DNA from: Streptomyces resistomycificus
GTDB lineage: Bacteria > Actinomycetota > Actinomycetes > Streptomycetales > Streptomycetaceae
DNA length: 64,000 nucleotides
NCBI RefSeq assembly: GCF_001514265.1
Contig: NZ_KQ948989.1
Span: 753,610 to 817,609 of the forward strand
Direction: 5' to 3'
This document shows positions 47,125-58,775 of this stretch, piece after piece; the first letter of the stretch is position 1, and the number at the start of each line of letters is the position of its first letter. The notes beneath the pieces were generated by a model. The model saw only the letters and a list, made by a program, of their open reading frames with translations. It searched no databases and was not told where the DNA came from. The translations under genes and the position numbers were made by a program.

Positions 47125-47887
47125 TCAGCCGAAGCGTTCGATGCGGATGCGGTCCACCGGCTGACCGGCCTCGACCAGCAGCCGGGAGGCGTGCTCGGCG
47201 AACGCGTTCGAGCCGCACACATAGGCCTCCCACCCGCCGGGCGGCTGTTCGGCCAGGAGCGGCGCCACATGTGCGGCCGCCATACGTCCCACCGGCACAC
47301 CCTCCGGCGCGCTCCGGGTGAACACAGGCGCCGTCTCGGCGCCCAGTTCCCGCGCGTAGATGAGGTCCTCCGGGCCGCGCGCGGACACCAGCATCCGCAG
47401 CGGTACGGACAGGTCCCGCGCGCGGTGGTGCCGCACCATCGACATCAGCGGCACGACCCCGGAGCCGGCGCCGACCAGCAGCGCGGGGCGGTCGCCCGGC
47501 CAGGCGAAGAAGCCGCTCAGCGGACCGCGCACCTCGACCTCGTCGCCGGGCTTCGCCACGGTGTGGAACCAGCCCGAGACCTCACCGCCCTCGACATGGT
47601 CCAGGGTCAGCTCGATGTGCCCCGGGTCGTCGGGTGCCGACGCGATCGAGTAGTGGCGCTGGGTCGAGTAACCGTCCTCGGCGGTCAGCCGCAGCATCAG
47701 ATGCTGGCCAGGGAGATGGCCCGCCCAGTCCGGCACCGCGAACCGGTACGTGGCGGCGCGCGGGGTCTCGCGGCGGACCTCGGTGAGTGTGGCGGTCTGC
47801 CACAGTGCCGCGGCCTGGGCGCTCACCGCGATCCGCCCGGGCACGGCGAACCGCGTCTCGGGAGTGAAGCCGGGGGGAGGGGAGGTC

Positions 47888-47895
<8 letters not shown>
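47125..47895 (-). CDS. Ferredoxin-NADP reductase-like flavoprotein
   Basis: 256 aa. FAD-binding barrel with RHYSIASAP (RxYS motif) and EVSGWFHTVAKPGDEVEVRG, then NAD(P) domain LLVGAGSGVVPLMSMVRHH and CGSNAFAEH at the end. No iron-sulfur cluster. GTG 47895 overlaps the stop of the molybdopterin oxidoreductase gene, so it is the likely electron partner of that enzyme. Confidence 0.85.
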
Positions 47896-48493
<598 letters not shown>

Positions 48494-48605
48494 ATGGGTC
48501 CAGCGTGACAGTGACGACAGTTGCTCAGCCATTCAACCGTACGCGCATGTCAGACCTGCCCGACCCCGGGGCCGCACACGCTAGCCGAGAGTGCGACGCC
48601 CGCGG

Positions 48606-49046
48606 TCACTCCTCGGGCTCGGACGACGGCAGGGTGTTGTACCGCACGAGGTACCCGGCGAACCGCTCCAGGTCCTCCGCCGCCCAGTCCTCCAGCCGCT
48701 CCAGGACGGCTGCCCGCCGGCGGTCGGTGACCTGGGCGAGGATGCTCCGGCCGGCCTCGGTGAGGCCCAGGACGTGCACGCGGTGGTCCTCCGGGTCCTG
48801 GCGCCGCACGACGAGCCCGGCGCGTTCCAGGGCGGTCACCTGGCGGCTGACCGTGGACTTGTCGAGGGCATAGTGCGCGGCCAGGTCGGTGGCGCGGCAG
48901 CCGTCGACCTCCTCCAGATGCCCGAGCAGGGTGTACGACACCAGCGACAGCTCCGGGTGCAGGCGCCCGGCCGACGCGCGGGCCCGCCGGGCGAACGCCG
49001 TCATCTCCCGCTGGATGGTCTCCACGGCCGTTTCGGTCGCTTTCAC
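48606..49046 (-). CDS. MarR-family regulator
   Basis: 146 aa. MarR fold with RATDLAAHYALDKSTVSRQV as recognition helix and DPEDHRVHVLGLTEAGR wing. GTG 49046 is preferred because AGGGAGG lies 5 bp before it; an ATG at 49073 is weaker. Upstream of the redox pair on the same strand but 112 bp from it. An inverted repeat over the start region suggests autoregulation. Confidence 0.85.
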   Translation of the reverse strand: MKATETAVETIQREMTAFARRARASAGRLHPELSLVSYTLLGHLEEVDGCRATDLAAHYALDKSTVSRQVTALERAGLVVRRQDPEDHRVHVLGLTEAGRSILAQVTDRRRAAVLERLEDWAAEDLERFAGYLVRYNTLPSSEPEE

Positions 49047-49066
49047 AGGGCCTCCCTCGGGTTCTG

Positions 49067-49081
49067 GTTGCATAGTACAAC
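49067..49081. promoter_or_regulatory. Putative MarR operator
   Basis: GTTGCATAGTACAAC has GTTG/CAAC arms around 7 bp, typical of MarR boxes, just upstream of the MarR start. The half GTTGCATA recurs at 54287-54294. Confidence 0.45.
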
Positions 49082-49273
49082 TTGAGGTGCGGGGGCGGTC
49101 GGCAGCTGATCGTCGGTGTAGTGTGACCGGGCTGTCCGAGTCGTGAACCACCGAGGAGGTGAGACCCATTACCGCTGTGTCAGGTCGGGTGCTCTCTCCT
49201 CGAACCGGTGCGGACCACCGCCGGTAGGCGGCCGCGAGAGCGCCCTTCGGCTCCCGAAAGGCCCTCGGCTTCC

Positions 49274-50098
49274 ATGCCTCCACGTTCCCCTGCCTCACCT
49301 TCCTTCCCGTCTTCCTCCTCTCCGTTGTCCTCCTCCCCCGACTCCGTCGTGGCTGCGCTGCGCGCCGCCGGCTGTGTCTTCGCCGAGGACGAGGCCCGGC
49401 TGATCCTGGCCGCCGCCCGCACGCCGGACGAACTGGCCGCCATGGTCGACGGCCGTGTCGGCGGCAGACCCCTCGAACTCGTCCTGGGCTGGGCCGAGTT
49501 CCGGGGACTGCGCATCACGGTGGAACCCGGCGTCTTCGTCCCCCGCCGCCGTACCGAGTTCCTCGTCGAACAGGCCCTCGCCCAGGTGCCCGACGCCTCG
49601 GTGGTGGTGGACCTGTGCTGCGGCTCGGGTGCCGTCGGCGCCGCCCTCGCCGCCACGCTGGGTCACGTCGAACTCCACGCCGCCGACATCGAACCGGCCG
49701 CTGTGCACTGCGCCCGCGGCAACGTCGCCGAGTTCGGCGGTCATGTCCATGCGGGCGACCTGTTCGACGCCCTCCCTCGCGAACTGCGCGGCCGTGTCGA
49801 CATCCTGGCCGCCAACGTGCCGTACGTCCCCACCGGCGAGGTCGACTTCCTGCCCGCCGAGGCCCGAGAGCACGAGCCGCTGGTCGCCCTCGACGGCGGA
49901 GCGGACGGCCTGGACGTCCTGCGCAGGGTCACGGCCGAGGCGACCCGATGGCTCGCCCCCGGCGGCTGCCTGCTCGTCGAGACGAGCGAACGGCAGGCGC
50001 CGACGGCCGTCGAGGTCTTCCGGAACTGCGGCCTGCGACCCCGCCTGGCCGTCTCGGAGGAGCTGTACGCCAACGTGGTGGTCGGAACCCGGCCGTAG
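49274..50098 (+). CDS. HemK-like protein N5-glutamine methyltransferase paralogue
   Basis: 274 aa. N-terminal helical domain (ALRAAGCVFAEDEARLILAA, RPLELVLGWAEFRG), SAM motif VVVDLCCGSGAVGAALA, and NVPY in DILAANVPYVPTGEVDF where HemK/PrmC enzymes have NPPY. The genuine prmC is elsewhere in Streptomyces genomes, so this is a paralogue whose target is uncertain. ATG 49274 begins a Ser/Pro-rich lead of 20 residues. Confidence 0.78.
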   Translation: MPPRSPASPSFPSSSSPLSSSPDSVVAALRAAGCVFAEDEARLILAAARTPDELAAMVDGRVGGRPLELVLGWAEFRGLRITVEPGVFVPRRRTEFLVEQALAQVPDASVVVDLCCGSGAVGAALAATLGHVELHAADIEPAAVHCARGNVAEFGGHVHAGDLFDALPRELRGRVDILAANVPYVPTGEVDFLPAEAREHEPLVALDGGADGLDVLRRVTAEATRWLAPGGCLLVETSERQAPTAVEVFRNCGLRPRLAVSEELYANVVVGTRP

Positions 50099-50209
50099 CG
50101 GCGTCACACGCTGATCGGCGGCGGTGCCGCGCGGATTGGGGCCGGTGACGCGCGAGCCGGGGCCGGTGTCGCGTGGACCGGCGGTGGTGCCGGCCCCGCG
50201 CCGCCGCCG

Positions 50210-50344
50210 CTCGGGCTGGTCACCTGTGCGGGCGTCTTCGACCCGGTACTCGCCACCTACAGGGCCCACCACACCCCGACGGACCGCGTCGCCCGTGCCC
50301 GGCCGCGTGGTCCGTCTCCGGCGGACTCACCGTCGCGGCGCTGA
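50210..50344 (+). pseudogene. Possible sortase-like remnant
   Basis: In frame from 50210 the sequence reads LGLVTCAGVFDPVLATYRAH, like the LxTCxGxFD...Y end of class E/F sortases, and stops at 50344 without the rest of the domain. The flanks 50099-50209 and 50345-50518 hold no gene. Weak evidence; chance similarity is possible. Confidence 0.25.
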
Positions 50345-50518
50345 CCGCCCTGTGGGGCCCGTCGGCCCATCCCGGCGGCACCGTACCGCGATCGGGGTCG
50401 CCGGGAGTGCTGCTGTCGGCGACCCCGCTGCCGTTCCGCTCCCGCTCCCCGCAGGCGAGGCACGGCACGGACCGCGACCGCAGCCCTACCCCACCCGCGC
50501 CTGACACCGCGCGGACGG

Positions 50519-52609
50519 TCAGTCGGGTGTCTGCACGCGGGCGATGAGCAGGGCCACGTCGTCGGAGTTGTCGGGCTGGTGCAGGGTGCGCAGCAGAAGG
50601 TCGCAGACCTCCTCCAGAGGCCGGTCGGGACCGTCGAGCAGGGCCAGCAGGGCGTCCAGACGCTCGTCCAGCGGGTGCTGCCGGGTCTCGACGAGCCCGT
50701 CGGTGTAGAGCACCAGCCGGTCGCCGGGCTCCAGATCGACGGTGGTGGTGGAGAACGCGACACCCCCCACGCCCAGCGGCGCCCCGGTGGGCAGTTCGAG
50801 CAGCTCCGGCGGACGGCCGGGACGCAGCCGGGCGGGCGGGAGGTGTCCGGCGTTGGCGATCCGGCACTGCCGCGTCTCCGGGTCGTGGACCACGTACACA
50901 CAGGTCGCGATCGAGTGATCGAGGCCCTCGGTGATCCGGTCGAGGTGCTCCAGGAGCCGGGCCGGGTCGAGGTCGAGGGAGGCCAGGGTGTTCGTCGCGG
51001 TACGCAGCCGGCCCATCGTGGCCGCCGCGTTGAGGCCGCTGCCCATCACGTCGCCCACCACGAGCGCGGTCTTTCCGCCGTCCAGCGGGATCACGTCGAA
51101 CCAGTCGCCGCCGACCTCGGCGGTGGCGCCCGCGGGCTGGTAGCGCGAGGCGACCTCCAGGCCGCCCGTCACGGGCGGATGGCTCGGCAGCAGGCTGCGC
51201 TGGAGGGTGACCGCGGTGTCACGGGCGTTCTGGTACCAGCGCGCGTTGTCGATTTGCACGGCCGCGCGGGACGCCAGCTCGCGGGCGAGCAGCAGGTCGT
51301 CCTCGGTGAACGGCAGCGGGTTGCGGGTCCGCTTGAGGTCGAGGGCGCCGAGCACCTCGCCGCGCGCGATCAGAGGGACCGCCAGATAGGAGTGCACCCC
51401 GGCCCGGGTGAGCAGCTCCACCGCCTCGGGGGAGCGGGCGATGCGGGGCAGGTCCGCGGCCTCGACGTGCGCCACCAGGACCGGCCGGCCGGAGCGCACG
51501 CACTCGGTGACGAGGCGGTCGGGAGCGTAACTGGCCACCTCGCCGGGCGGGTCGGCGGCACGGAGGGCGTCAGGGGCGTGGTCCGCCTGCACGGCCAGCG
51601 CCCGGATGACGGCCGCCTCGGCGGGGCCGAGGGTGCTGGGCCTGCCCTGCACCACCGCCTCCAGCAGATCCACGGCCGCGATGTCGGCGAGGGCGGGCAC
51701 GGCGACCTCGGCCAGCTCCCGGGCGGTGCGGTCCAGGTCCAGGGTGGTGCCGATCCGGGCGGAGGCGTCGGCGACCAGCGCCAGGTGCCGCCGGGCGCCC
51801 TCGGCCTCGACGGCCGCCCGGTGCTGCTCGGTGACGTCGACGATCGAGCAGGCCACGCCCAGTACGTTGCCCAGCGCGTCCTCCAGCCGGTAGAGCGAGA
51901 CCGACCAGGCGTGCTCCTGGTGCGGATCGGCCGGGGTGCGGCCCATGGTCTTCTGGTCGATGAGCGGCTGCCCGGTCTCCAGCACCCGGCGCGCCGCCGA
52001 CTCGACGGCGTCGGCGTCGACGTCCGGCAGGACCTCGACGATCCTGCGCCCGATGTGCTCCTCGGCCGGAACGCCGTTGAGCCGCTCCAGCGCCGGGTTG
52101 ACGGAGACGTACCGCAGGTCGGTGTCGAACACGGCCAGCCCGATCGGGGACTGTGCGACCATTCGCGTGGCCAACGCCACGTCCCGCTCCAGCCGGCGCA
52201 CCGTCGACTGGTCCGCGGCGAGGCCCAGGGCGAAGGTGTCGCCCCGGGCGTCGAGCAGCCGCATGTTGCGGAACTCCACGAGCTTGGTGGTGCCGTCCTT
52301 GTGGCGGACGGGGAACGCGCCGGCCCAGCCCTCGCCGGTCTCCATGACGTCGGCGAACAGCTTGACCACCAGGTCGGCATTTTGTTCGTGGATCATCAGA
52401 TGGGCCGCGTACCGCCCGAGGGCCTCCTGCGCCGGGTAGCCGAACAGCTCCTCGGCCTGCGGGCTCCAGAAGACGATCCGGCCCTCGTTGTCCAGGACGA
52501 TCGAGGCCACGCCGAGCACGTCGAGCAGCCCGCTCGGCTGCACCGGTCCACGCACCGGCCCGCCGGCGGGGCCGCTCGGCCATGTCCGCCGCTCGTCGTC
52601 TTCGGTCAC
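50519..52609 (-). CDS. PAS-PAS-GAF-SpoIIE phosphatase
   Basis: 696 aa signalling protein. PAS 1 at about 28-150 (IVLDNEGRIVFWSPQAEELF), PAS 2 at about 160-265 (GLAVFDTDLRYVSVNPALER), GAF at about 280-450, then PP2C/SpoIIE phosphatase at about 475-690 with EVGGDWFDVIPLDGG and VVGDVMGSGLNAAATM (metal Asp residues). No kinase domain and no TM. Such proteins dephosphorylate anti-sigma antagonists; partners are not next to it. Confidence 0.9.
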   Translation of the reverse strand: MTEDDERRTWPSGPAGGPVRGPVQPSGLLDVLGVASIVLDNEGRIVFWSPQAEELFGYPAQEALGRYAAHLMIHEQNADLVVKLFADVMETGEGWAGAFPVRHKDGTTKLVEFRNMRLLDARGDTFALGLAADQSTVRRLERDVALATRMVAQSPIGLAVFDTDLRYVSVNPALERLNGVPAEEHIGRRIVEVLPDVDADAVESAARRVLETGQPLIDQKTMGRTPADPHQEHAWSVSLYRLEDALGNVLGVACSIVDVTEQHRAAVEAEGARRHLALVADASARIGTTLDLDRTARELAEVAVPALADIAAVDLLEAVVQGRPSTLGPAEAAVIRALAVQADHAPDALRAADPPGEVASYAPDRLVTECVRSGRPVLVAHVEAADLPRIARSPEAVELLTRAGVHSYLAVPLIARGEVLGALDLKRTRNPLPFTEDDLLLARELASRAAVQIDNARWYQNARDTAVTLQRSLLPSHPPVTGGLEVASRYQPAGATAEVGGDWFDVIPLDGGKTALVVGDVMGSGLNAAATMGRLRTATNTLASLDLDPARLLEHLDRITEGLDHSIATCVYVVHDPETRQCRIANAGHLPPARLRPGRPPELLELPTGAPLGVGGVAFSTTTVDLEPGDRLVLYTDGLVETRQHPLDERLDALLALLDGPDRPLEEVCDLLLRTLHQPDNSDDVALLIARVQTPD

Positions 52610-52809
52610 CGGACTCTCCCGGCTGCACTCATGTCACGCACCGCCTTCGACCGTACCCGCGGCACGCCGTTCCCCCGTGCCGACTTCCCTGTTCTACCGC
52701 GCCCAGCCGTCTCCGCGACGCCTCCCGCCGCATCTTCCACCATCCCTTGACGCGGCGGCTGCCATCCGGAGAAGCCGCGACACGGGGTCGTGACCGGGCA
52801 GACGTCCCC

Positions 52810-52837
52810 GTCATGATTTTGGTCTGTACATGACCAA
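52810..52837. promoter_or_regulatory. Interlaced inverted repeats upstream of a secreted-protein gene
   Basis: Two perfect pairs overlap: GTCATG (52810-52815) with CATGAC (52829-52834), and TTGGTC (52819-52824) with GACCAA (52832-52837). They lie 55 bp before the ATG at 52892 in the only AT-rich patch. The second resembles a DasR site but its halves are 7 bp apart instead of 2. Confidence 0.4.
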
Positions 52838-52891
52838 CCGAACGGGCCACACTGTGCGCCGAGTACGCCCCACCCCCGGAGGAGCCCTGCC

Positions 52892-53764
52892 ATGCCCCTG
52901 CGTGCCCGGCGACGTCGTCACACGGCCCTCGCCGCCGTCGCCCTCACCGCCGCCAGCCTGCTGGCCACCGCCCCGCCCGCCTCCGCCGCGGACACCTGGA
53001 CCGAGGTGGGCTTCGACCGGGCCGACCCGCTGACCGAGAGCCAGGGGCTCACCTCGGTCGAGGTGCCCGCCGGAGCCGCCAACCGGTACACCGGGATCGG
53101 CACCATCCCTCTCGGCCTGACCAGCCGCGGCTGGAACCACGTGGGTGACCCCGACGCCTCGTACGACGGCCACTACATCGAGCCCTACCAGCGGGACTCC
53201 GGCACCACGAAGATGTTCCGCGTGCAGTCGCCGGACGGGACCTGGTCGGAGTACGTCCACACGCTGAGCTCGGGGGAGGCGCTGAACAACTCCTGGGTCG
53301 CCGTCGCGCCCGGCGGGCAGTGGATGCTGGCGGGGGAGTACGGCACGATGAGCCGGCTGCTGGTCTTCCCCACCCCGGACGTCAACGCGAGCACCTCGCC
53401 CGCGGCGAACCTCCCCCAGGCGGCGACCGTCCGCCTCGACCGTGCCGTGCGGGACGTACAGGGCTGCGACTTCCTGAGCGCGACCCGGCTGCTGTGCTCC
53501 TCCGACGACCCCGCGGGCACGCTGTTCGGCATGACCAAGCCGCTGCTCCAGGTCGACCTCTCCGCCGAACCGGACGGCACCTCCGACGTCACCGGGCAGG
53601 TCACCGCGCTCCGTCAGCTGCCGCTGCGCAGCTCCTGCCCGGGCACCTTCGAGGTGGAGGGCGTCGACTACGACCGCCGCAGCGCGACCCTGCGCGTGAT
53701 CGTCGTGTCGCCGGGGTTCTGTGTCCTGACGGACAGCAGGACGTACCGGTTCACCCGCGGCTGA
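52892..53764 (+). CDS. Secreted protein of unknown function
   Basis: 290 aa. Signal peptide 1-32 (RARRRRHTALAAVALTAASL, cut after ASAA). Mature part is beta-rich with four Cys, probably two disulfides (GCDF, LLCSS, SSCPG, GFCVL), and repeats of propeller type (VAVAPGGQWMLAGEYG). No catalytic motif recognised. GGAGGAG lies 8 bp before the ATG. Confidence 0.72.
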   Translation: MPLRARRRRHTALAAVALTAASLLATAPPASAADTWTEVGFDRADPLTESQGLTSVEVPAGAANRYTGIGTIPLGLTSRGWNHVGDPDASYDGHYIEPYQRDSGTTKMFRVQSPDGTWSEYVHTLSSGEALNNSWVAVAPGGQWMLAGEYGTMSRLLVFPTPDVNASTSPAANLPQAATVRLDRAVRDVQGCDFLSATRLLCSSDDPAGTLFGMTKPLLQVDLSAEPDGTSDVTGQVTALRQLPLRSSCPGTFEVEGVDYDRRSATLRVIVVSPGFCVLTDSRTYRFTRG

Positions 53765-53880
53765 GAGCCGGTTCGGCTCCCGGTGGTGCCCGGTGCCGGA
53801 AGTGGTGCTTTTCTGGGGATGTGGCGCGGTTCGCGGGGAGCCCGCGGCGCCGCGCCGCCGCCACGAGAGGAGCGATCACG

Positions 53881-54249
53881 ATGGATCGCGAGCGATCGCA
53901 CGAGGAGTCCGTCTCCGTCGAGATCAGCGGATGCAGCAAGGAGGATGCCCGGATCGTGTTCGACACGCTGGGCACGTGCTTCGAGTCCGACCGGGGTGCC
54001 GACGAGGCGCCGCAGCAGCTCCACGAGACCCGCCCGATGGTGTGGCTCGGCACGTTCGAGGTCACCGACACGCACGAGTGCCCGAGCCCGGCCCGGCTCT
54101 CGTCCTCGGTGGAGGCGGACGCGCAGGGCAGCTACTGGGCGATCGAGCGGCTGCGCGGCACGCTGGACTCGATGTTCGCGGTGCGTGACCTCTCCTCGGC
54201 CTCCGGGGACCAGGAGCGGGAGCTGCACGTACTGCTGGAAAGCCGGTGA
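53881..54249 (+). CDS. Small acidic protein of unknown function
   Basis: 122 aa, acidic, no signal or TM. Sequence SVEISGCSKEDARIVFDTLG and later ELHVLLESR read as one small alpha/beta domain. GAGAGGAG precedes the ATG. Between the secreted protein and the flavoenzyme; no family recognised. Confidence 0.6.
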   Translation: MDRERSHEESVSVEISGCSKEDARIVFDTLGTCFESDRGADEAPQQLHETRPMVWLGTFEVTDTHECPSPARLSSSVEADAQGSYWAIERLRGTLDSMFAVRDLSSASGDQERELHVLLESR

Positions 54250-54278
54250 CCTGCGGCACATCACACCAGGGGTTCTTG

Positions 54279-54292
54279 TGCAACTAGTTGCA
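54279..54292. promoter_or_regulatory. Perfect 14-bp palindrome upstream of the flavoenzyme gene
   Basis: TGCAACTAGTTGCA, extended to 18 of 20 symmetric bases (TTG...TAA flanks), 57 bp before the start. It contains GTTGCATA on one side, shared with the MarR box at 49067-49081. Confidence 0.55.
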
Positions 54293-54295
54293 TAA

Positions 54296-56365
<2,070 letters not shown>

Positions 56366-56396
56366 GGGCCCCGCGCGGCGTCCCTAGGATGAGGCC

Positions 56397-56957
56397 ATGT
56401 CACTCCCGCACGCGATTCTCATCGCCCTGCTCGAAAGGCCGTCGTCCGGACTCGAGCTGACCCGCCGGTTCGACAGGTCGATCGGCTACTTCTGGTCGGC
56501 GACGCATCAGCAGATCTATCGCGAGCTGGGAAAACTGGAGGCGGAGGGACACATCCGCGCGCTGCCCGCCCAGCAGCCGGCCCGCGGGCAGAAGAAGCGC
56601 TACGAGGTCCTGCCCGCGGGCCGTGCCGAGCTCGGGCGGTGGACTGCCGCATCGCAGGACCCCAAGCCGCACCGCGACGCGATGCTGCTGCGGCTGCGGG
56701 CCGCGGCGGTCGTCGGAACGGCCGGCCTCGAGGCCGACCTGCGTCGCCATCTCGACCTGCACCGGCTGCAGTTGGCGGAGTACCAGGAGATCGAGAAGCG
56801 CGACTTCCCGCCCGGCAACGACAGCGCGCAGGCCAGGCTTCAGCACCTGGTCCTGCGCGCGGGCATCGAGCTGGAGACCTTCTGGACACAGTGGCTCGCC
56901 GAGGCGCTGGCGGAACTGCCCGACGCGCAGCCGCCCGTTGCCGACGACCGGCCCTAG
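56397..56957 (+). CDS. PadR-family regulator
   Basis: 186 aa. PadR HTH (HAILIALLERPSSGLELTRR, FWSATHQQIYRELGKLEAEG) and a C-terminal helical domain. Follows the flavoenzyme gene and probably controls that unit, perhaps at the palindrome at 54279-54292 or together with a MarR protein. Confidence 0.85.
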   Translation: MSLPHAILIALLERPSSGLELTRRFDRSIGYFWSATHQQIYRELGKLEAEGHIRALPAQQPARGQKKRYEVLPAGRAELGRWTAASQDPKPHRDAMLLRLRAAAVVGTAGLEADLRRHLDLHRLQLAEYQEIEKRDFPPGNDSAQARLQHLVLRAGIELETFWTQWLAEALAELPDAQPPVADDRP

Positions 56958-56993
56958 GAGCGGGGCCCGGAGAGGCTGCGGACACCCCTGGAG

Positions 56994-57527
56994 CTAGAGG
57001 CGGTAGGGCTTCGAGCGGCGGCGCAGGAACCAGGCCGTGGCCAGGACGCCCGCTCCCACCAGGCTCCCGCCGACCGCCAGCGTCAGGGTGCCGTAGTCCT
57101 TCGAGGCGCCGCCCAAGCCGCCCATGACGCCGCGCGAGGGCGAGGCCGTGGGGGAGGCCGTGGGAGTGGACACGGGGGTGACGATGACCGACTGGGTGCC
57201 CGCGGTGGTGCCGTTCGAGCACATGACGATCACGGTGTACGTGCCCGCGCTCACGCTGGACCAGGCCGCCGACTGGAGGTTGCTCGCCCCCGACAGCGCC
57301 ACCTGGCGTCCTTGGGAGAAGTTCGCCTGGCTGCTGTTGAGGAGCGAGGCGGTGCCCCAACTGCCGTTGACCTGCGTGCAGGCGCTGGTCGTCACGGAGA
57401 CCGTGGAGCCGGTGGTGCTCACGGAGATGCCCGAGACGGCGGCGGCCGGCATGGCGGTCAGGGTGAGCGGCAGCGCGGCGGCGGCCACGGTCAGGCCGGA
57501 GCGGAGGAGTAGCTGATGTGTGTGCAT
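56994..57527 (-). CDS. Cell-surface protein with C-terminal TM anchor
   Basis: 177 aa. Signal peptide 1 to about 31 (LTVAAAALPLTLTAMPAAA), a short beta domain with Cys pair (SACTQVNGSW, VIVMCSNGTT), a Pro/Thr/Ser-rich stalk, and a C-terminal TM (LTLAVGGSLVGAGVLATAWF) followed by RRRSK. No LPXTG or LAXTG motif, so not an evident sortase substrate. ATG 57527. Confidence 0.72.
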   Translation of the reverse strand: MHTHQLLLRSGLTVAAAALPLTLTAMPAAAVSGISVSTTGSTVSVTTSACTQVNGSWGTASLLNSSQANFSQGRQVALSGASNLQSAAWSSVSAGTYTVIVMCSNGTTAGTQSVIVTPVSTPTASPTASPSRGVMGGLGGASKDYGTLTLAVGGSLVGAGVLATAWFLRRRSKPYRL

Positions 57528-57690
57528 GGACCTGTCCTCCGGCGGCACGGTTGGCGGTACATCCCTAGCGCCGCCGAGGGTCGGGGAACGCCCGTGCTGC
57601 CCTCAGAGGCAGCCAACGCGCCCCCGGCCCGGTCCGCATGCGGACCGCCACCGGCCAGGTGACGGATTCCATCGTCCGGCGCAAGCGAGG

Positions 57691-57737
57691 GCGTGAGCGG
57701 ATGCGGATCACGGTGCGTGAGCGGACGCGGATCACGG
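57691..57737. repeat. 24-bp tandem duplication at the end of the FnIII lipoprotein gene
   Basis: GCGTGAGCGGATGCGGATCACGG at 57691 is repeated from 57715 with one base change; the second copy overlaps the TGA of the FnIII gene. Possibly a slipped-strand duplication. Confidence 0.75.
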
Positions 57738-58742
57738 CCGCGGTTTCACGCCCGTCGTCACCGTCCGCTCCGCCGAGAACCCGCCCCAGGTGCCGTCCGG
57801 CAGCTTCGCCCGGATCCGCACCCGGTGGGTGACGCCCGCCTCCCGTCCCAGATAGAAGCCGTACGTCGCCCGGTCGCGCGGCGCGGACCCGCCGAACACC
57901 AGCGAGGTCGCCGGCCGGCCGTCGAGGTGGACCTGGTACTCGGTGACCACGCCGTCCGTGCGGGGCGGCACCCAGGCGAGGTCGAGGTGGTACGCCCCGT
58001 CGGCGCGGCGGGTCGTCGCCTCGAAGCGGGTGGGGGCGGTGGCCCGGCCGTCGTCGGTGCCGCTGCCGGTGGTGGTGAGGCGGAGCGGGCCTGCGGCGGA
58101 CGAGACGTTGTCGGCCGCGTCCCTCGCCCGCACGGTGAAGGAGTAGCGGGTGCCCGGCCGCAGCCCGGTGACCACGGCCGCGGTCTGGCCCCCGCCCACG
58201 CTGTGGATCTTCGTCGGGCCCTGGTGGATGTCGTAGGACGCCACGTCCCGGTCGTCCGTCGAGGCGTCCCAGGACAGCTGGACGGCGCGGCTGCCGGCCG
58301 TCCGCCCGCGCAGCCTCCCCGGTCGTGAGGGGGCCGAACGGTCCGCCGCCACGGCCGCCGGGGTCGTCGCCCGCACCTCCCGGCTCCGGGGCCCGCGGCG
58401 CCCTTCGGAGTCGCGCGCCCGCACGGTGAAGACGTACCGGGTCGACGGCTTCAGCCCGGTGATGTCGACCATGTGCCGTGAAGCCGGCACCTCCTCGATC
58501 TTCGTGGTGCCGCGATACACCTCGTAGCGGCTGATCCCGGCGCTCAGGGCCATCGCGTTCCACATCACGTGCACGCTGGTGGCACTGCCGGCGGCGGCGG
58601 TGACGCCCGTCGGCGCCCCGGGAAGCCGCTCGCTCTCGTGCTCCCCGCCGCCGCTCCCTCCGCAGGCCGTGGCCAACGCGAGCGCCGACACCCATACCCC
58701 GAGGAGGCGGAACAGGGCAGCGGGGGCGGGGACAGGTCGCAC
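57732..58742 (-). CDS. Lipoprotein with three fibronectin-III domains
   Basis: 336 aa. Lipobox-like ALATAC near 27 after a hydrophobic run, then three FnIII domains (about 42-130, 140-225, 235-335) with typical YEVYRGTTKI and LKPSTRYVFTVRARDSEGRR blocks. No catalytic domain. GTG 58742 is chosen because GGGAGG lies 5 bp before it and it leads directly into the signal peptide. Probably binds cell-wall or extracellular polysaccharide; the DasR-like site upstream suggests chitin. Confidence 0.78.
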   Translation of the reverse strand: MRPVPAPAALFRLLGVWVSALALATACGGSGGGEHESERLPGAPTGVTAAAGSATSVHVMWNAMALSAGISRYEVYRGTTKIEEVPASRHMVDITGLKPSTRYVFTVRARDSEGRRGPRSREVRATTPAAVAADRSAPSRPGRLRGRTAGSRAVQLSWDASTDDRDVASYDIHQGPTKIHSVGGGQTAAVVTGLRPGTRYSFTVRARDAADNVSSAAGPLRLTTTGSGTDDGRATAPTRFEATTRRADGAYHLDLAWVPPRTDGVVTEYQVHLDGRPATSLVFGGSAPRDRATYGFYLGREAGVTHRVRIRAKLPDGTWGGFSAERTVTTGVKPRP

Positions 58743-58775
58743 GGCTGCCTCCCGGAGGACGCGAGGGAAGAGCAA

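Noticed and set aside
52819-52837. DasR (dre) site before the secreted-protein gene
   Set aside because: The halves TTGGTC/GACCAA fit but are 7 bp apart instead of 2, so it is not a normal dre.
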